Source: Nocardioidaceae bacterium UBA4001 (GTDB lineage Bacteria; Actinomycetota; Actinomycetes; Propionibacteriales; Nocardioidaceae). Taken from it: 64,000 nt of DNA. Numbering within the stretch: position 1 is the stretch's first letter; the number at the start of each line of letters is the position of its first letter. Shown here in pieces: positions 17,376-25,766 of the stretch. The notes under the pieces are model-generated. The model was not told the DNA's origin and made no database searches. It saw only the letters and a list, made by a program, of their open reading frames with translations. The stretch is from the NCBI GenBank assembly GCA_002384855.1, contig DGBP01000074.1, positions 64,919 through 128,918 of the forward strand, written 5' to 3'. The position numbers and the translations under genes are program-made.

Positions 17376-17816
17376 TCAGTGCGGACCGTCGGGAAGCTCG
17401 GGCACCTCGAGGTCGGGGCCCTCGCCACGGAGCAGGACGGCGAGCTGGTCACCACCACCTCCGTGGGCCCGGCTGCCGAGGGCCCTCAAGGCTTCGGTGA
17501 ACGCCTCCTCGTCGGCCCGGGCCAGCGGGCTCCAACCCTCCCACAGGAGGACCACCCCCTTGTGTCCCTGGGCGGTCACCTCCTCGAGGTGGGCCTCCAC
17601 ACCGGGGAGTCCGTCACCGTCGTCGGGCAGGTCCAGGGCCGCGCCGAGCGCCTTGCCGAAGGTGTCCCTGTCCTCGACCATCCAGCCGTCGACGTACCCG
17701 AACCGCCAGTCGGCCTTCTCGACCGCGTGCGCCACGTCGTCGACGCGCGCCGCGTTGTGCCACAGGTAGACGTCGGGCGGAGTGTGCCCGGCAAGGAGTG
17801 CTGCGAGACCGCTCAT
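17376..17816 (-). CDS. Barstar-family protein (orphan RNase inhibitor-like)
   Basis: A 146-residue protein with the barstar core: WRFGYVDGWMVEDRDTFGKAL, a LPDDGDG loop, and VVLLWEGWSPLARADEEAF. Barstar blocks barnase-type RNases, yet no RNase gene of that type is next to it. The ATG at 17816 is chosen because AGAGGA lies 7 bases upstream. It may protect against RNases delivered by competitors, or have been recruited for another partner. An imperfect hairpin overlaps its 3' end. Confidence 0.78.
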   Translation of the reverse strand: MSGLAALLAGHTPPDVYLWHNAARVDDVAHAVEKADWRFGYVDGWMVEDRDTFGKALGAALDLPDDGDGLPGVEAHLEEVTAQGHKGVVLLWEGWSPLARADEEAFTEALRALGSRAHGGGGDQLAVLLRGEGPDLEVPELPDGPH

Positions 17817-17963
17817 CGTTGATCCTCTCGAGGACTTGGTCACCGGCGACCCAGGTGTGCCCGCCGGTCTGGCACCTGCCCCGACTCTAACGACGAGCGA
17901 GCGACGGCGGCAGGGGTCGAAAGGCCCGGACCGGACAACGCCACGAGATCCCCGTGGGGACCG

Positions 17964-18341
17964 TCAGAAGGCCATCGCCTGCGCCCGGCGCTTGACCTCC
18001 GAGCCGCGGTTCTCGCGCAGCGCGTCGATGGGGCGTCCGGGCAGCGTGTCGTCGGCGGTGAACAGCCAGGTGAGGGCCGCGCGGTGGTCGTAGCCGCCGT
18101 CGTGCAGCACGACCAGCACCCCGGGCACCCCCTTCACGATCTCGCCGTCCATGATCAGCGCGGCGGGCACCTTCTGCCCGGCTCCGGGCGAGGGTACGGC
18201 GGCGGCGAGCTGGTGCTCCCGGATGAGCTGACGGACCTTGCTCACGCTCACGCCGAGCCGGTCGCCGGCCTGGCTCCAGTCGAGCCACTCCCCCACGAGG
18301 GTGTCGAGGTCGTCTCCGGTCGGGGTCGATGCGGTGTCCAC
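17964..18341 (-). CDS. Rv2175c-family DNA-binding protein
   Basis: A 125-residue protein with an N-terminal winged-helix segment (LDWSQAGDRLGVSVSKVRQLIREHQL) and the C-terminal domain LPGRPIDALRENRGSEVKRRAQAMAF of the Rv2175c family. In M. tuberculosis this protein binds DNA weakly and is phosphorylated by PknL on an N-terminal threonine; here the N-terminus MDTASTPTGDD has three threonines, and a PknL-type kinase gene is encoded 1.4 kb away. Its DNA targets are unknown. It is divergent from the LysM/transglycosylase gene. Confidence 0.85.
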   Translation of the reverse strand: MDTASTPTGDDLDTLVGEWLDWSQAGDRLGVSVSKVRQLIREHQLAAAVPSPGAGQKVPAALIMDGEIVKGVPGVLVVLHDGGYDHRAALTWLFTADDTLPGRPIDALRENRGSEVKRRAQAMAF

Positions 18342-18534
18342 GACCGCAACTGTGCCACCGGTCCCCCGAGCGCCGCCAATCGTGCCGCGCCCCAGTCACT
18401 TCTGTCACACCAGCCCCCTTTACCTCTGGTTTTACTTTTGTCACAGTGGGGAGAACGCGACTGACAGTCCGCGTCGCGCACCGCGGCACCCACCGTGCGC
18501 GACGGACCCGGCAGCCACCGACGAAAGGGCCTTC

Positions 18535-19575
18535 ATGGACCCCCACGTTCCCGCGCGCAACCGGCTCGGCCGGCTCCACGACCGGCTGGTGCAGGGCACC
18601 GCCTCGGTCACGGCCGGCGGCCTGATGATGGTCGGTCTACCTCTCGCACTCGACTACGTGATCCGCCCGGGCGACACGCTCTCGGGGATCGCCTCCCGGC
18701 ACGGCACCTCGGTCGACCGCGTCGTGAAGGCCAACGACCTGCACCGGTCGGGCGACCGGATAATCGCAGGACAGACGTTGCGCGTCCCCGACTCCCGTTC
18801 GGCCCGCAAGCCAAGCGCCCGTCGGGTCAGCCCCGACGCGCGCCGGATCGTCCGCTACACGGTGCGTCCCGGCGACACCCCCAGCGCCCTCGCGGTGCGG
18901 TTCCACGCCTGGACCGCCGAGCTGGTCGACCGCAACGGGTCGGTGCTCCGCGTGGGCGAGAGGATCGAGATCCCCGTCGTGGTCGCGGCCGCAGCCAAGG
19001 CGAGGGCCCAAGGCAACAACAAGGCACCGAGCAGGACCCGGACCACGGCGTCCGACAAGCCCGCGCAGCGCGCGAAGGCCCCCACGGCCGAGCACCGCAA
19101 GCCCGCCCGGCACCACACGTCGAAGAAGGCGACCCGCCCCGCGCCGCGGCGTACCTCCCACGCCGACCCCTCCCGCGCCACGGTGCGACAGGTGATCACG
19201 CGTACGGCCCGGCGCAACGGCGTCGACCACAACCTCGCGCTGGCGGTGTCCTGGCAGGAGGCCGGCTGGCAGATGCACCACACCTCCTCGGCGGGGGCGA
19301 TCGGCGCCATGCAGGTGATGCCGGCGACGGGCAAGTGGATGTCCGACGTGCTCGGGCAGCCGCTGCGCCTGCGCGACCTGCAGGACAACGTCACCGCAGG
19401 TGTGGCCCTCCTCAACATCCTGCAGAGCCAGGCCCGCACCCGGATCGCGGTCGCCGGCTACTACCAAGGGCTTGCCGGGGTCCGAAAGCACGGGATGTAC
19501 CGCGACACCAAGAGGTACGTCGCCAACGTGATGGCGCTCAAGAACCGCTTCGACCGGGGCCGCTACCCCGCCTGA
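18535..19575 (+). CDS. LysM-repeat lytic transglycosylase-like protein
   Basis: A 346-residue cell-wall protein. A hydrophobic segment near residues 26-38 precedes two LysM repeats (YVIRPGDTLSGIASRHG and YTVRPGDTPSALAVRFH), a long Ala/Lys/Arg/Thr-rich linker, and a lysozyme-like SLT domain with SWQEAGW (catalytic Glu), SAGAIGAMQVMP and AVAGYYQG. It should bind and cleave peptidoglycan. The ATG at 18535 has AAAGGG 6 bases upstream. The N-terminus is not a classical signal peptide, so it may be membrane-anchored. The upstream region carries repeated GTCAC elements. Confidence 0.85.
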   Translation: MDPHVPARNRLGRLHDRLVQGTASVTAGGLMMVGLPLALDYVIRPGDTLSGIASRHGTSVDRVVKANDLHRSGDRIIAGQTLRVPDSRSARKPSARRVSPDARRIVRYTVRPGDTPSALAVRFHAWTAELVDRNGSVLRVGERIEIPVVVAAAAKARAQGNNKAPSRTRTTASDKPAQRAKAPTAEHRKPARHHTSKKATRPAPRRTSHADPSRATVRQVITRTARRNGVDHNLALAVSWQEAGWQMHHTSSAGAIGAMQVMPATGKWMSDVLGQPLRLRDLQDNVTAGVALLNILQSQARTRIAVAGYYQGLAGVRKHGMYRDTKRYVANVMALKNRFDRGRYPA

Positions 19576-19758
19576 AGACCTCGCCCGGCCGCTCCCTGAG
19601 CGAGCCCGGACCCGGCCCGACCCGGCCCGGACGCCACCGGCGGGTGTGTCCCCCGCCACGCCCGGGCAGGTCGGGTCGGCGGCAACCCACCAGGGCATCC
19701 GTAAAATCCGAGGAACGAGCCGGCGACTTCCCCTGCCGGCCGACGGTCGGAAGGACTC

Positions 19759-21810
19759 GTGGTGGACAGGAACGGGCCGGACCCGATGATCGGGCGTGTG
19801 CTCGACCGTCGCTACCGTGTCGGCCCGCGCATCGCCCGCGGTGGCATGGCGACGGTCTACGAGGCGACCGACCTGCGCCTGGACCGCGTGTGCGCCCTGA
19901 AGATCATGCACACCGGGCTCGGCGACGACGACGACTTCGCCGCCCGCTTCGTGCGCGAGGCCCGCTCCGCGGCGAAGCTGTCGCACCCCCACGTGGTCGC
20001 GGTCTTCGACCAGGGCGACGACGACGGCACACTGTTCCTGGCGATGGAGTACATCCCCGGCCACACCCTGCGCGACCTGATCCGCAAGGAGGCGCCGATG
20101 CCTCCCCGCAAGGCGCTCACGCTGGTCGAGCCCGTGCTCTCCGCGCTCGCCGCCGCCCACCAGGCGGGGATGATCCACCGCGACGTGAAGCCCGAGAACG
20201 TCCTGCTCGCCGACGACGGCCGGATCAAGGTCGCCGACTTCGGCCTCGCGCGGGCGGTCAGCGCCGAGACCCAGCACACCGCGACCGGCGGGGTCCTCAT
20301 CGGCACCGTCTCCTACCTCTCCCCCGAGCTCGTCGTCGACGGCCGTGCCGACGCGCGGTCGGACGTGTACGCCGCCGGCGTGATCCTCTACGAGATGCTC
20401 ACCGGCCGGAAGCCGCACGAGGGTGAGTCGCCGATCCAGGTCGCCTACAAGCACGTCCACGAGGACGTCCCGCCGCCCAGTGAGCTGGTGCCCGGGCTCC
20501 CGCCGTACGTCGACGCGCTGGTCGCCCGGGCGACGGCGCGGGACCGTTCGCTCCGACCCGCCGACGCGCAGGTCATGCTCCAGCAGGTCCGACGGGTCCG
20601 CGGCGCGCTCGACCAGGGCGTGGCAGACGATCCCGAGCTCACCGAGGACCTCACCCCCACGCGCCACACCGACCCGGCGGACAGCATCGACTACATCCGC
20701 GAGGAGGCGCCCACGATCGTCCCGGCTGCTGCCGCCGCGACCGTCGTCGCCGCCCGTCACGGTGCGTCCCACGGCGACGCGTCCGACGCCGACCTCGACT
20801 GGGAGGGCACCAGTGTGCTGGGCGGACGCGGCCGGGTGCTGCCCGCCGACCGCCCGAGCGCGTCACGCGGCCCCTCCTCCCCGGACAGCGACGGGCCGCC
20901 GTCCCCGTCCCCCGGTCGTCCGGCCCGGCGACGCCGCGGCCCCCTGCTGCTCGCGCTCGTGCTGGTGCTCGCCACGGTCGTCGGGGTCACCGGCTGGTAC
21001 TACGGCATGGGTCGCTACACGACCACGCCGGGCGTGATCAACCTCAGCGCCGCACAGGCCGAGGAGAAGATCGAGGCTGCCGGGCTCGGCTTCGAGGTCG
21101 GCGAGCGCGCGTTCTCCGAGACCGTCACCGCCGGGTCCGTGATCAGCACCGACCCGGCGGCCGGCACGAACATCCTCAAGGACGGCACGGTTGTCGTCAC
21201 CCTCTCCCGGGGCCCGGAGCGCTACGAGGTCCCCGTGCTCCGCGGCATGACGCTCGAGGAGGCCGAGCGTGCCCTCGGCGAGAGCTCCCTCGCCGTCGGC
21301 GGCGTCACCGAGCGGTTCCACGAGAGGGTCGCTGAGGGCGTCGTACTCTCCTCCGATCCCCGCACCGGGCGCGAGCTCAAGCGTGGCGCCGCCGTCGACC
21401 TGGTGGTGAGCAAGGGTCGTCGGCCGATCAGGGTGCCCGACCTGACGGGCAGACCCGTCGAGTCCGCCGAGGAGCAGCTGCGCGAGCTCGGCTTCGAGGT
21501 CACCGTGACCAGCGAGAACCACGACTCCGTCCCCGAGGGCGACGTGATCTCGCAGTCGCCGAGCTCGGGTCGTCTGTTCCGCGGCGAGCCCGTCGAGCTG
21601 GTCGCCTCCAAGGGACCGGTGATGGTCGAGGTGCCCAAGGTGCAGGGCGTCGGCATCGCCGAGGCCACCCAGCGGCTGGAGGACGCCGGTCTCGTCGTGG
21701 AGACCGAGCGCAGCGAGGTGTACGTCGGCCTCGAGTTCGTCGTGAAGTCCGACCCGGGCGAGGGGTCGATGGTCCCGGCCGGCAGCACGGTCACGCTCTT
21801 CCTCGTCTGA
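19759..21810 (+). CDS. pknL: PASTA-domain serine/threonine protein kinase PknL
   Basis: A 683-residue Hanks-type kinase: glycine loop IARGGMATVYEA, ATP-binding K48 in CALKIM, catalytic HRDVKPEN with D142, DFGLA magnesium loop, and an activation segment with threonines (ETQHTATGG). A disordered juxtamembrane region leads to one transmembrane helix (about residues 393-415) and four extracellular PASTA repeats that sense muropeptides or lipid II in related kinases. M. tuberculosis PknL has no PASTA repeats, so the domain layout resembles PknB while the gene position is that of pknL. The GTG at 19759 follows AAGGA; a second GTG three bases later is also possible. Confidence 0.93.
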   Translation: MVDRNGPDPMIGRVLDRRYRVGPRIARGGMATVYEATDLRLDRVCALKIMHTGLGDDDDFAARFVREARSAAKLSHPHVVAVFDQGDDDGTLFLAMEYIPGHTLRDLIRKEAPMPPRKALTLVEPVLSALAAAHQAGMIHRDVKPENVLLADDGRIKVADFGLARAVSAETQHTATGGVLIGTVSYLSPELVVDGRADARSDVYAAGVILYEMLTGRKPHEGESPIQVAYKHVHEDVPPPSELVPGLPPYVDALVARATARDRSLRPADAQVMLQQVRRVRGALDQGVADDPELTEDLTPTRHTDPADSIDYIREEAPTIVPAAAAATVVAARHGASHGDASDADLDWEGTSVLGGRGRVLPADRPSASRGPSSPDSDGPPSPSPGRPARRRRGPLLLALVLVLATVVGVTGWYYGMGRYTTTPGVINLSAAQAEEKIEAAGLGFEVGERAFSETVTAGSVISTDPAAGTNILKDGTVVVTLSRGPERYEVPVLRGMTLEEAERALGESSLAVGGVTERFHERVAEGVVLSSDPRTGRELKRGAAVDLVVSKGRRPIRVPDLTGRPVESAEEQLRELGFEVTVTSENHDSVPEGDVISQSPSSGRLFRGEPVELVASKGPVMVEVPKVQGVGIAEATQRLEDAGLVVETERSEVYVGLEFVVKSDPGEGSMVPAGSTVTLFLV

Positions 21811-21856
21811 GACGTCTCCCGGACCCGCCCGACAAAGCCCCTGTGTCTTCCAGGTC

Positions 21857-22189
21857 GTGACTTGCATGACCCCATCTGGTCAGGGACCCCCCCGGTCGCG
21901 CCACGCGCCCTCCCGGTCTCAGGAGGAAGGTGGGCCTGGTGAAGAGCCCGAGGTCCACCTCGTGGCCGAAGCCACGTGCATCAACGGCGGCGGACACAAC
22001 CCACGCGCGGTGAACAAGGACAGCTTCAACGCCGCGGGCGACTTCCCGGTGCAGAACGGCAAGGCGTTGTTCGACCTCAGCCTCACCGCGACGTTCCAGC
22101 CGAACTGCTCGTCGCCGATGACCGTCGTGGGGACCCATGTCACGGTCACCGACACCGAGCACGGCATCTCTGCGCCGTTCACTCCGTAG
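21857..22189 (+). pseudogene. Fragment of a secreted hypothetical protein
   Basis: The last 80 or so codons (EATCINGGGHNPRA to HGISAPFTP) look like the end of a secreted actinobacterial protein with a CINxGG start and a beta-rich NGKALFDL... core containing two cysteines. The upstream part of the frame is not protein-like and has no signal peptide, while AGGAGGAAGG lies in front of a short frame in a different phase. The simplest reading is a truncated or frameshifted remnant. A stem-loop follows. Confidence 0.5.
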
Positions 22190-22212
22190 CCACGACACGC
22201 GCCGTACGAACC

Positions 22213-22242
22213 AGGACCGACCCGGCACTCCGGGCCGGTCCT
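22213..22242 (+). terminator. Stem-loop after the fragment gene
   Basis: A 13-bp stem with one A-C mismatch (AGGACCG-A-CCCGG paired with CCGGG-C-CGGTCCT) closes a CACT loop. It lies 24 bases after the fragment's stop codon and has no T-tract. Confidence 0.5.
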
Positions 22243-22330
22243 CCGCATCTCGGCCGGGGGGCCGCCGGCCGCCTCTGGCGGGTCTCGACCCCTGCGAGCT
22301 GCGGCGCCATCGGGTCGTAGGCTTTCGGCC

Positions 22331-23257
22331 ATGCCCACCGCACCCACCTACGACTCCCCTGCCCTGAGGAACCCGATCGGGACCCACCTCAAGGTCGGCA
22401 AGGGCCTGGTCGCGGGGGCGTTCACCGAGGCCCGGCGCATCGGTGCGGAGACCCTCCAGGTGTTCGCCGGCAACCCGCGGGGCTGGGCGAGCTCCCCCGG
22501 GCGACCCGAGGTCGACGCCGCCTTCCGCGAGGCCTGCGCCGAGGCGGGGACGCGGGTGTTCATCCACGCCCCCTACCTGGTCAACCTCGGCAGCCCGACC
22601 GCCGCGACCTACGAGCGGTCCGTCGCATCGGTGGCGCACAACCTCAGGCGGGCGGTCGACATCGGCGCCGAGGGGGTCGTCGTGCACACCGGTTCCTGCG
22701 TCACCGACGGCAGCACCGAGACCGCGCTGCGCCAGGTCCGCGAAGGGCTGCTGCCGATCCTCGAGACGCTCGGCACCGAGGACGACGACCTGCCGTGGCT
22801 GCTGCTCGAGCCGACCGCCGGCCAGGGCCAGTCGCTGTGCGCGGGCGTCGACGACCTCGAGGCGTACCTCGCCGCCGTCGACCTCCACCCGAAGGCCGGC
22901 ATCTGCCTCGACACCTGCCACGTGTTCGCCGCCGGGGAGCCCCTCGACGAGCCCGGCGGTACGACCCGGACCGTCGACCGGGTCGTGGAGATCGGCGGTC
23001 CCAGGCGTCTCCGGCTGATCCACGCCAACGACTCGATGGACGTCCGAGGCGCGTTCAAGGACCGTCACCAGAAGATCGGCCAGGGGCACATCGGGCTCGG
23101 CGCCTTCGAGGAGCTCTTCGCCCACCCCGCGACCGCCGGTGTCCCGTTCGTGCTCGAGACCCCCGGCTCCCGCGACGTCGACGACCCCGACATCGGCCTG
23201 CTGAAGAAGATCCGCGCGGTCGCCGTACCCTCGCCCGACGGGCCCGGCCCGACGTGA
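22331..23257 (+). CDS. nfo: Deoxyribonuclease IV (AP endonuclease)
   Basis: A 308-residue TIM-barrel endonuclease IV. The zinc ligands are in the usual places: IHAPYLVNL, VVHTGSC, LLLEPTAGQG, CLDTCHVFAAG, LIHANDSM, RHQKIGQGHIG and PFVLETPG. It cuts DNA at abasic sites and trims 3' blocks in base-excision repair. TAGGCT lies 7 bases before the ATG (leaderless pattern). The stop codon overlaps the GTG start of the following transporter by four bases. Confidence 0.95.
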   Translation: MPTAPTYDSPALRNPIGTHLKVGKGLVAGAFTEARRIGAETLQVFAGNPRGWASSPGRPEVDAAFREACAEAGTRVFIHAPYLVNLGSPTAATYERSVASVAHNLRRAVDIGAEGVVVHTGSCVTDGSTETALRQVREGLLPILETLGTEDDDLPWLLLEPTAGQGQSLCAGVDDLEAYLAAVDLHPKAGICLDTCHVFAAGEPLDEPGGTTRTVDRVVEIGGPRRLRLIHANDSMDVRGAFKDRHQKIGQGHIGLGAFEELFAHPATAGVPFVLETPGSRDVDDPDIGLLKKIRAVAVPSPDGPGPT

Positions 23258-24147
23258 CCAGCGAGCGCCGCCTCAGCATCCTCGCGACGCTCGCCCTGCT
23301 CGCGATGACGGCGACCTGGGGGTCGACGTTCTACCTGATCAAGGACCTGCTCGACCGGGTCCCGGTCCTCGACTTCCTCGCGGTGCGGTTCGCCATCGCG
23401 TCGGTCGCGCTCCTCCTGCTCGCCCCCAAGGCCCTCGGCAGGCTGCCGGCGACGGCGCGCAAGAACGCCGTGGTGCTCGGACTGTTGTACGGCGTCGCGC
23501 AGATCCTCCAGACCGCGGGGCTCGCGCACACGCCGGCGAGCGTCTCGGGGTTCATCACCGGCATGTACGTCGTGTGCACCCCGCTCTTCGCCGCGCTCAT
23601 CCTCCGCACCCGGATCACCCCGATGACGTGGGGCGCGGTCGCCCTCGCCACCGCCGGCCTCGGGGTGCTGACCCTGAACGGCTTCAGCATCGGGTACGGC
23701 GAGGCGATCACGCTCGTCGCGGCGATCCTCTACGCCCTGCACATCGTCGGGCTCGGCGCCTGGGCCGGGGCCCGCGACGCGATGGGGATGACGATCGTCC
23801 AGCTGATCGTGATCACGATCGTGTGCTTCGTCGCGACCGTCCCGGACGGGATCGTGCTGCCGCAGACGAGCCAGGACTGGATCGCGGTGGTCTACATGGC
23901 GGTCGTCGCCGGCGCGCTCGCCCTGGCCGGACAGACGTGGGCGCAGGCACACCTGCCCCCGACCAGGGCGGCGATCATCATGAGCATGGAACCAGTGTTC
24001 GCGGCGTTCTTCGCGGTGCTGCTCGGTGGCGAGTCGGTCACCGGGCGGATGGCTGTCGGCGGCTCGATGGTGCTCGCCGCGATGCTGATCGTCGAGCTCA
24101 TCCCCCGTCGCAAGATCGAGGCCGAGGTCCCCCACATCGCCGTCTGA
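23254..24147 (+). CDS. EamA/DMT-family transporter
   Basis: A 297-residue protein with ten hydrophobic segments in two EamA repeats; ATWGSTFYLIKD in the first helix and MSMEPVFAAFFAVLLGGE near the end are typical of drug/metabolite transporters. The substrate is unknown. The GTG start is in the GTGA overlap with nfo, so expression should be coupled to the repair enzyme, which is an odd pairing. Confidence 0.85.
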   Translation: MTSERRLSILATLALLAMTATWGSTFYLIKDLLDRVPVLDFLAVRFAIASVALLLLAPKALGRLPATARKNAVVLGLLYGVAQILQTAGLAHTPASVSGFITGMYVVCTPLFAALILRTRITPMTWGAVALATAGLGVLTLNGFSIGYGEAITLVAAILYALHIVGLGAWAGARDAMGMTIVQLIVITIVCFVATVPDGIVLPQTSQDWIAVVYMAVVAGALALAGQTWAQAHLPPTRAAIIMSMEPVFAAFFAVLLGGESVTGRMAVGGSMVLAAMLIVELIPRRKIEAEVPHIAV

Positions 24148-24153
24148 CCGCGG

Positions 24154-24176
24154 ACCCGGCGCCTGTGCAGCCCAGA
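24154..24176 (+). repeat. Dispersed 23-bp repeat, copy 2
   Basis: One mismatch relative to the copy at 891-913. It again begins 6 bases after a TGA stop codon, with TCTGACCG shared before it and CCCGCCG after it. Confidence 0.6.
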
Positions 24177-24247
24177 CCCGCCGGGTCGGCGGTCCGCATG
24201 CCGGGACCGCCGTCCACGTCTCAGGACGCGCGGCTAGCCTTCATGTC

Positions 24248-24313
24248 GTGATCGGTACCGCGACCTATCTCCACGACTACCTGCCCGGGGCATCCGAGCA
24301 GGCGGTCCGCTAG
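24248..24313 (+). CDS. Putative 21-residue leader peptide of the DAHP synthase gene
   Basis: The frame encodes VIGTATYLHDYLPGASEQAV plus a final R. TAGCCT lies 7 bases before the GTG, so the leader could be translated from a leaderless transcript. Two Tyr codons, one of them the rare TAT, fall within five codons, and a hairpin follows 22 bases after the stop. The arrangement fits a ribosome-mediated attenuator sensing tyrosine, but two Tyr codons are few and there is no Phe or Trp codon. Confidence 0.45.
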   Translation: MIGTATYLHDYLPGASEQAVR

Positions 24314-24335
24314 GTCACGCCCGCTCTCGACATCC

Positions 24336-24363
24336 AACGCCCCTGGCCTTCCGCAGGGGCGTT
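24336..24363 (+). terminator. Hairpin in the DAHP synthase leader
   Basis: A perfect 10-bp stem (AACGCCCCTG with CAGGGGCGTT) closes an 8-base loop, followed by a T-poor stretch with GTTTG. It sits between the leader peptide and the DAHP synthase start and could act as an attenuator. Confidence 0.6.
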
Positions 24364-24416
24364 CGACGTTTGTCGGGACCGCGGGAGGCCGACCACCGAA
24401 CCGAGAAGAGGAACCC

Positions 24417-25460
24417 ATGGTCGTCGTCATGTCCCCCGAGGCCACCGACGCGGAGATCGCCCACGTCGTCGAACGTGTCGAGAGCGTCGGCGGCGAGGCG
24501 TTCGTCAGCAAGGGGGTGGTCCGGACGATCATCGGCCTCGTCGGTGACATCGACTCCTTCCACGGCCTGAACCTCCGCAGCCTGCCGGGCGTGGCCGACG
24601 TCCACCGGATCTCCGACCCGTACAAGCTCGTCAGCCGCCAGCACCATCCGGACCGCTCGACGGTGTGGGTGGGCGGCCGGACGAAGGTGCCGATCGGGCC
24701 GGACACGTTCACGTTCATCGCCGGCCCCTGCGCCGTGGAGTCTGCCCAGCAGACCCTCGAGGCGGCCGAGATGGCCCGGGCGGCCGGTGCGACGGTGCTG
24801 CGCGGGGGCGCGTTCAAGCCCCGGACGTCGCCGTACGCCTTCCAGGGACTCGGCCTGAAGGGCCTCGAGATCCTGGCCTCGGTCAGCGAGAGCACCGGCA
24901 TGCCCGTGGTCACCGAGGTCGTGGACGCCCGCGACGTGACGGTGGTCGCCGAGCACGCCGACATGCTCCAGGTGGGAACCCGCAACATGGCCAACTTCGG
25001 CCTGCTCCAGGCGGTCGGCGAGGTCGGGAAGCCGGTCCTCCTCAAGCGCGGGATGACCGCGACCATCGAGGAGTGGCTGATGGCGGCGGAGTACATCGCC
25101 CAGCGCGGCAACCTCGACGTGGTGCTGTGCGAGCGTGGCATCCGGACCTTCGAGGAGTCGACGCGCAACACCCTCGACATCTCCGCCGTCCCGGTCGTCC
25201 AGGCGACGAGCCACCTGCCCATCATCGTCGACCCCTCCCACGCCGGCGGTCGACGCGACCTGGTCGTCCCCCTCTCGCGGGCGGCCGTGGCGGTCGGCGC
25301 CGACGGGGTGATCGTCGACGTGCACCCCGACCCCGAGAACGCGTTGTGCGACGGCCCACAGGCGGTCCTCGGCAACGACCTGCGCGCTCTCGCCCAGTCG
25401 GTGCGCCAGCTGCCGCCGGTGGTGGGCCGGGTCGCGGCCGCGGAGCGTGTACGACGCTGA
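24417..25460 (+). CDS. aroF: 3-deoxy-7-phosphoheptulonate synthase, type I-beta with N-terminal regulatory domain
   Basis: A 347-residue DAHP synthase, first enzyme of the shikimate pathway (PEP + erythrose-4-phosphate). An N-terminal ferredoxin-like/ACT-like domain (about residues 1-70) precedes a TIM barrel with FIAGPCAVES, RGGAFKPRTSPYAFQG, LLKRGM, ERGIRTFE and IVDPSHAGG. In Thermotoga the same architecture is feedback-inhibited by tyrosine and phenylalanine. AGAGGA precedes the ATG. The gene has a possible leader peptide/attenuator upstream; a second, unrelated type II DAHP synthase is encoded 2.6 kb downstream. Confidence 0.95.
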   Translation: MVVVMSPEATDAEIAHVVERVESVGGEAFVSKGVVRTIIGLVGDIDSFHGLNLRSLPGVADVHRISDPYKLVSRQHHPDRSTVWVGGRTKVPIGPDTFTFIAGPCAVESAQQTLEAAEMARAAGATVLRGGAFKPRTSPYAFQGLGLKGLEILASVSESTGMPVVTEVVDARDVTVVAEHADMLQVGTRNMANFGLLQAVGEVGKPVLLKRGMTATIEEWLMAAEYIAQRGNLDVVLCERGIRTFEESTRNTLDISAVPVVQATSHLPIIVDPSHAGGRRDLVVPLSRAAVAVGADGVIVDVHPDPENALCDGPQAVLGNDLRALAQSVRQLPPVVGRVAAAERVRR

Positions 25461-25579
25461 GCACGACGCCGCACACCCCTCGACAACACCGTCGGGGACG
25501 CCCACGATGGGACGAGGAGCATCGCGGCGACATCGTGCCCGCGGGCTCGTCGACCGGGAGTCCCGAGGGGAGCTGCCAC

Positions 25580-25732
25580 ATGGGTGACATCGGCACCGAG
25601 CGGCGGGAGGTCGAGTTCGAGCCGCTGCCGCAGGAACCGGTCGGGGCACCGGTCCGCGGGCCGGCACCTGGACGGACAAGCCCGGATCGGCCGGACCCGG
25701 CACCCCAGCAACCGGCGCCGGCGCGGACCTGA
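25580..25732 (+). CDS. Small 50-residue hypothetical protein
   Basis: The frame starts MGDIGTERREVEFEPLP and continues as a Pro/Arg/Ala-rich tail. GGGGAG lies 7 bases before the ATG. The charged N-terminus followed by a disordered tail looks like a genuine small protein, but I know no function. Confidence 0.5.
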   Translation: MGDIGTERREVEFEPLPQEPVGAPVRGPAPGRTSPDRPDPAPQQPAPART

Positions 25733-25766
25733 CCACCGAGCCCGACACGGACCTGCCAGCACGGCC

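Noticed and set aside
18342..18534. Possible second ydaO riboswitch before the LysM/transglycosylase gene
   Set aside because: A CCCGGCAGCCACC stretch resembles the 3' end of the aptamer, but GGGGAACC and GGGGTGAAT are absent and the region is too short.
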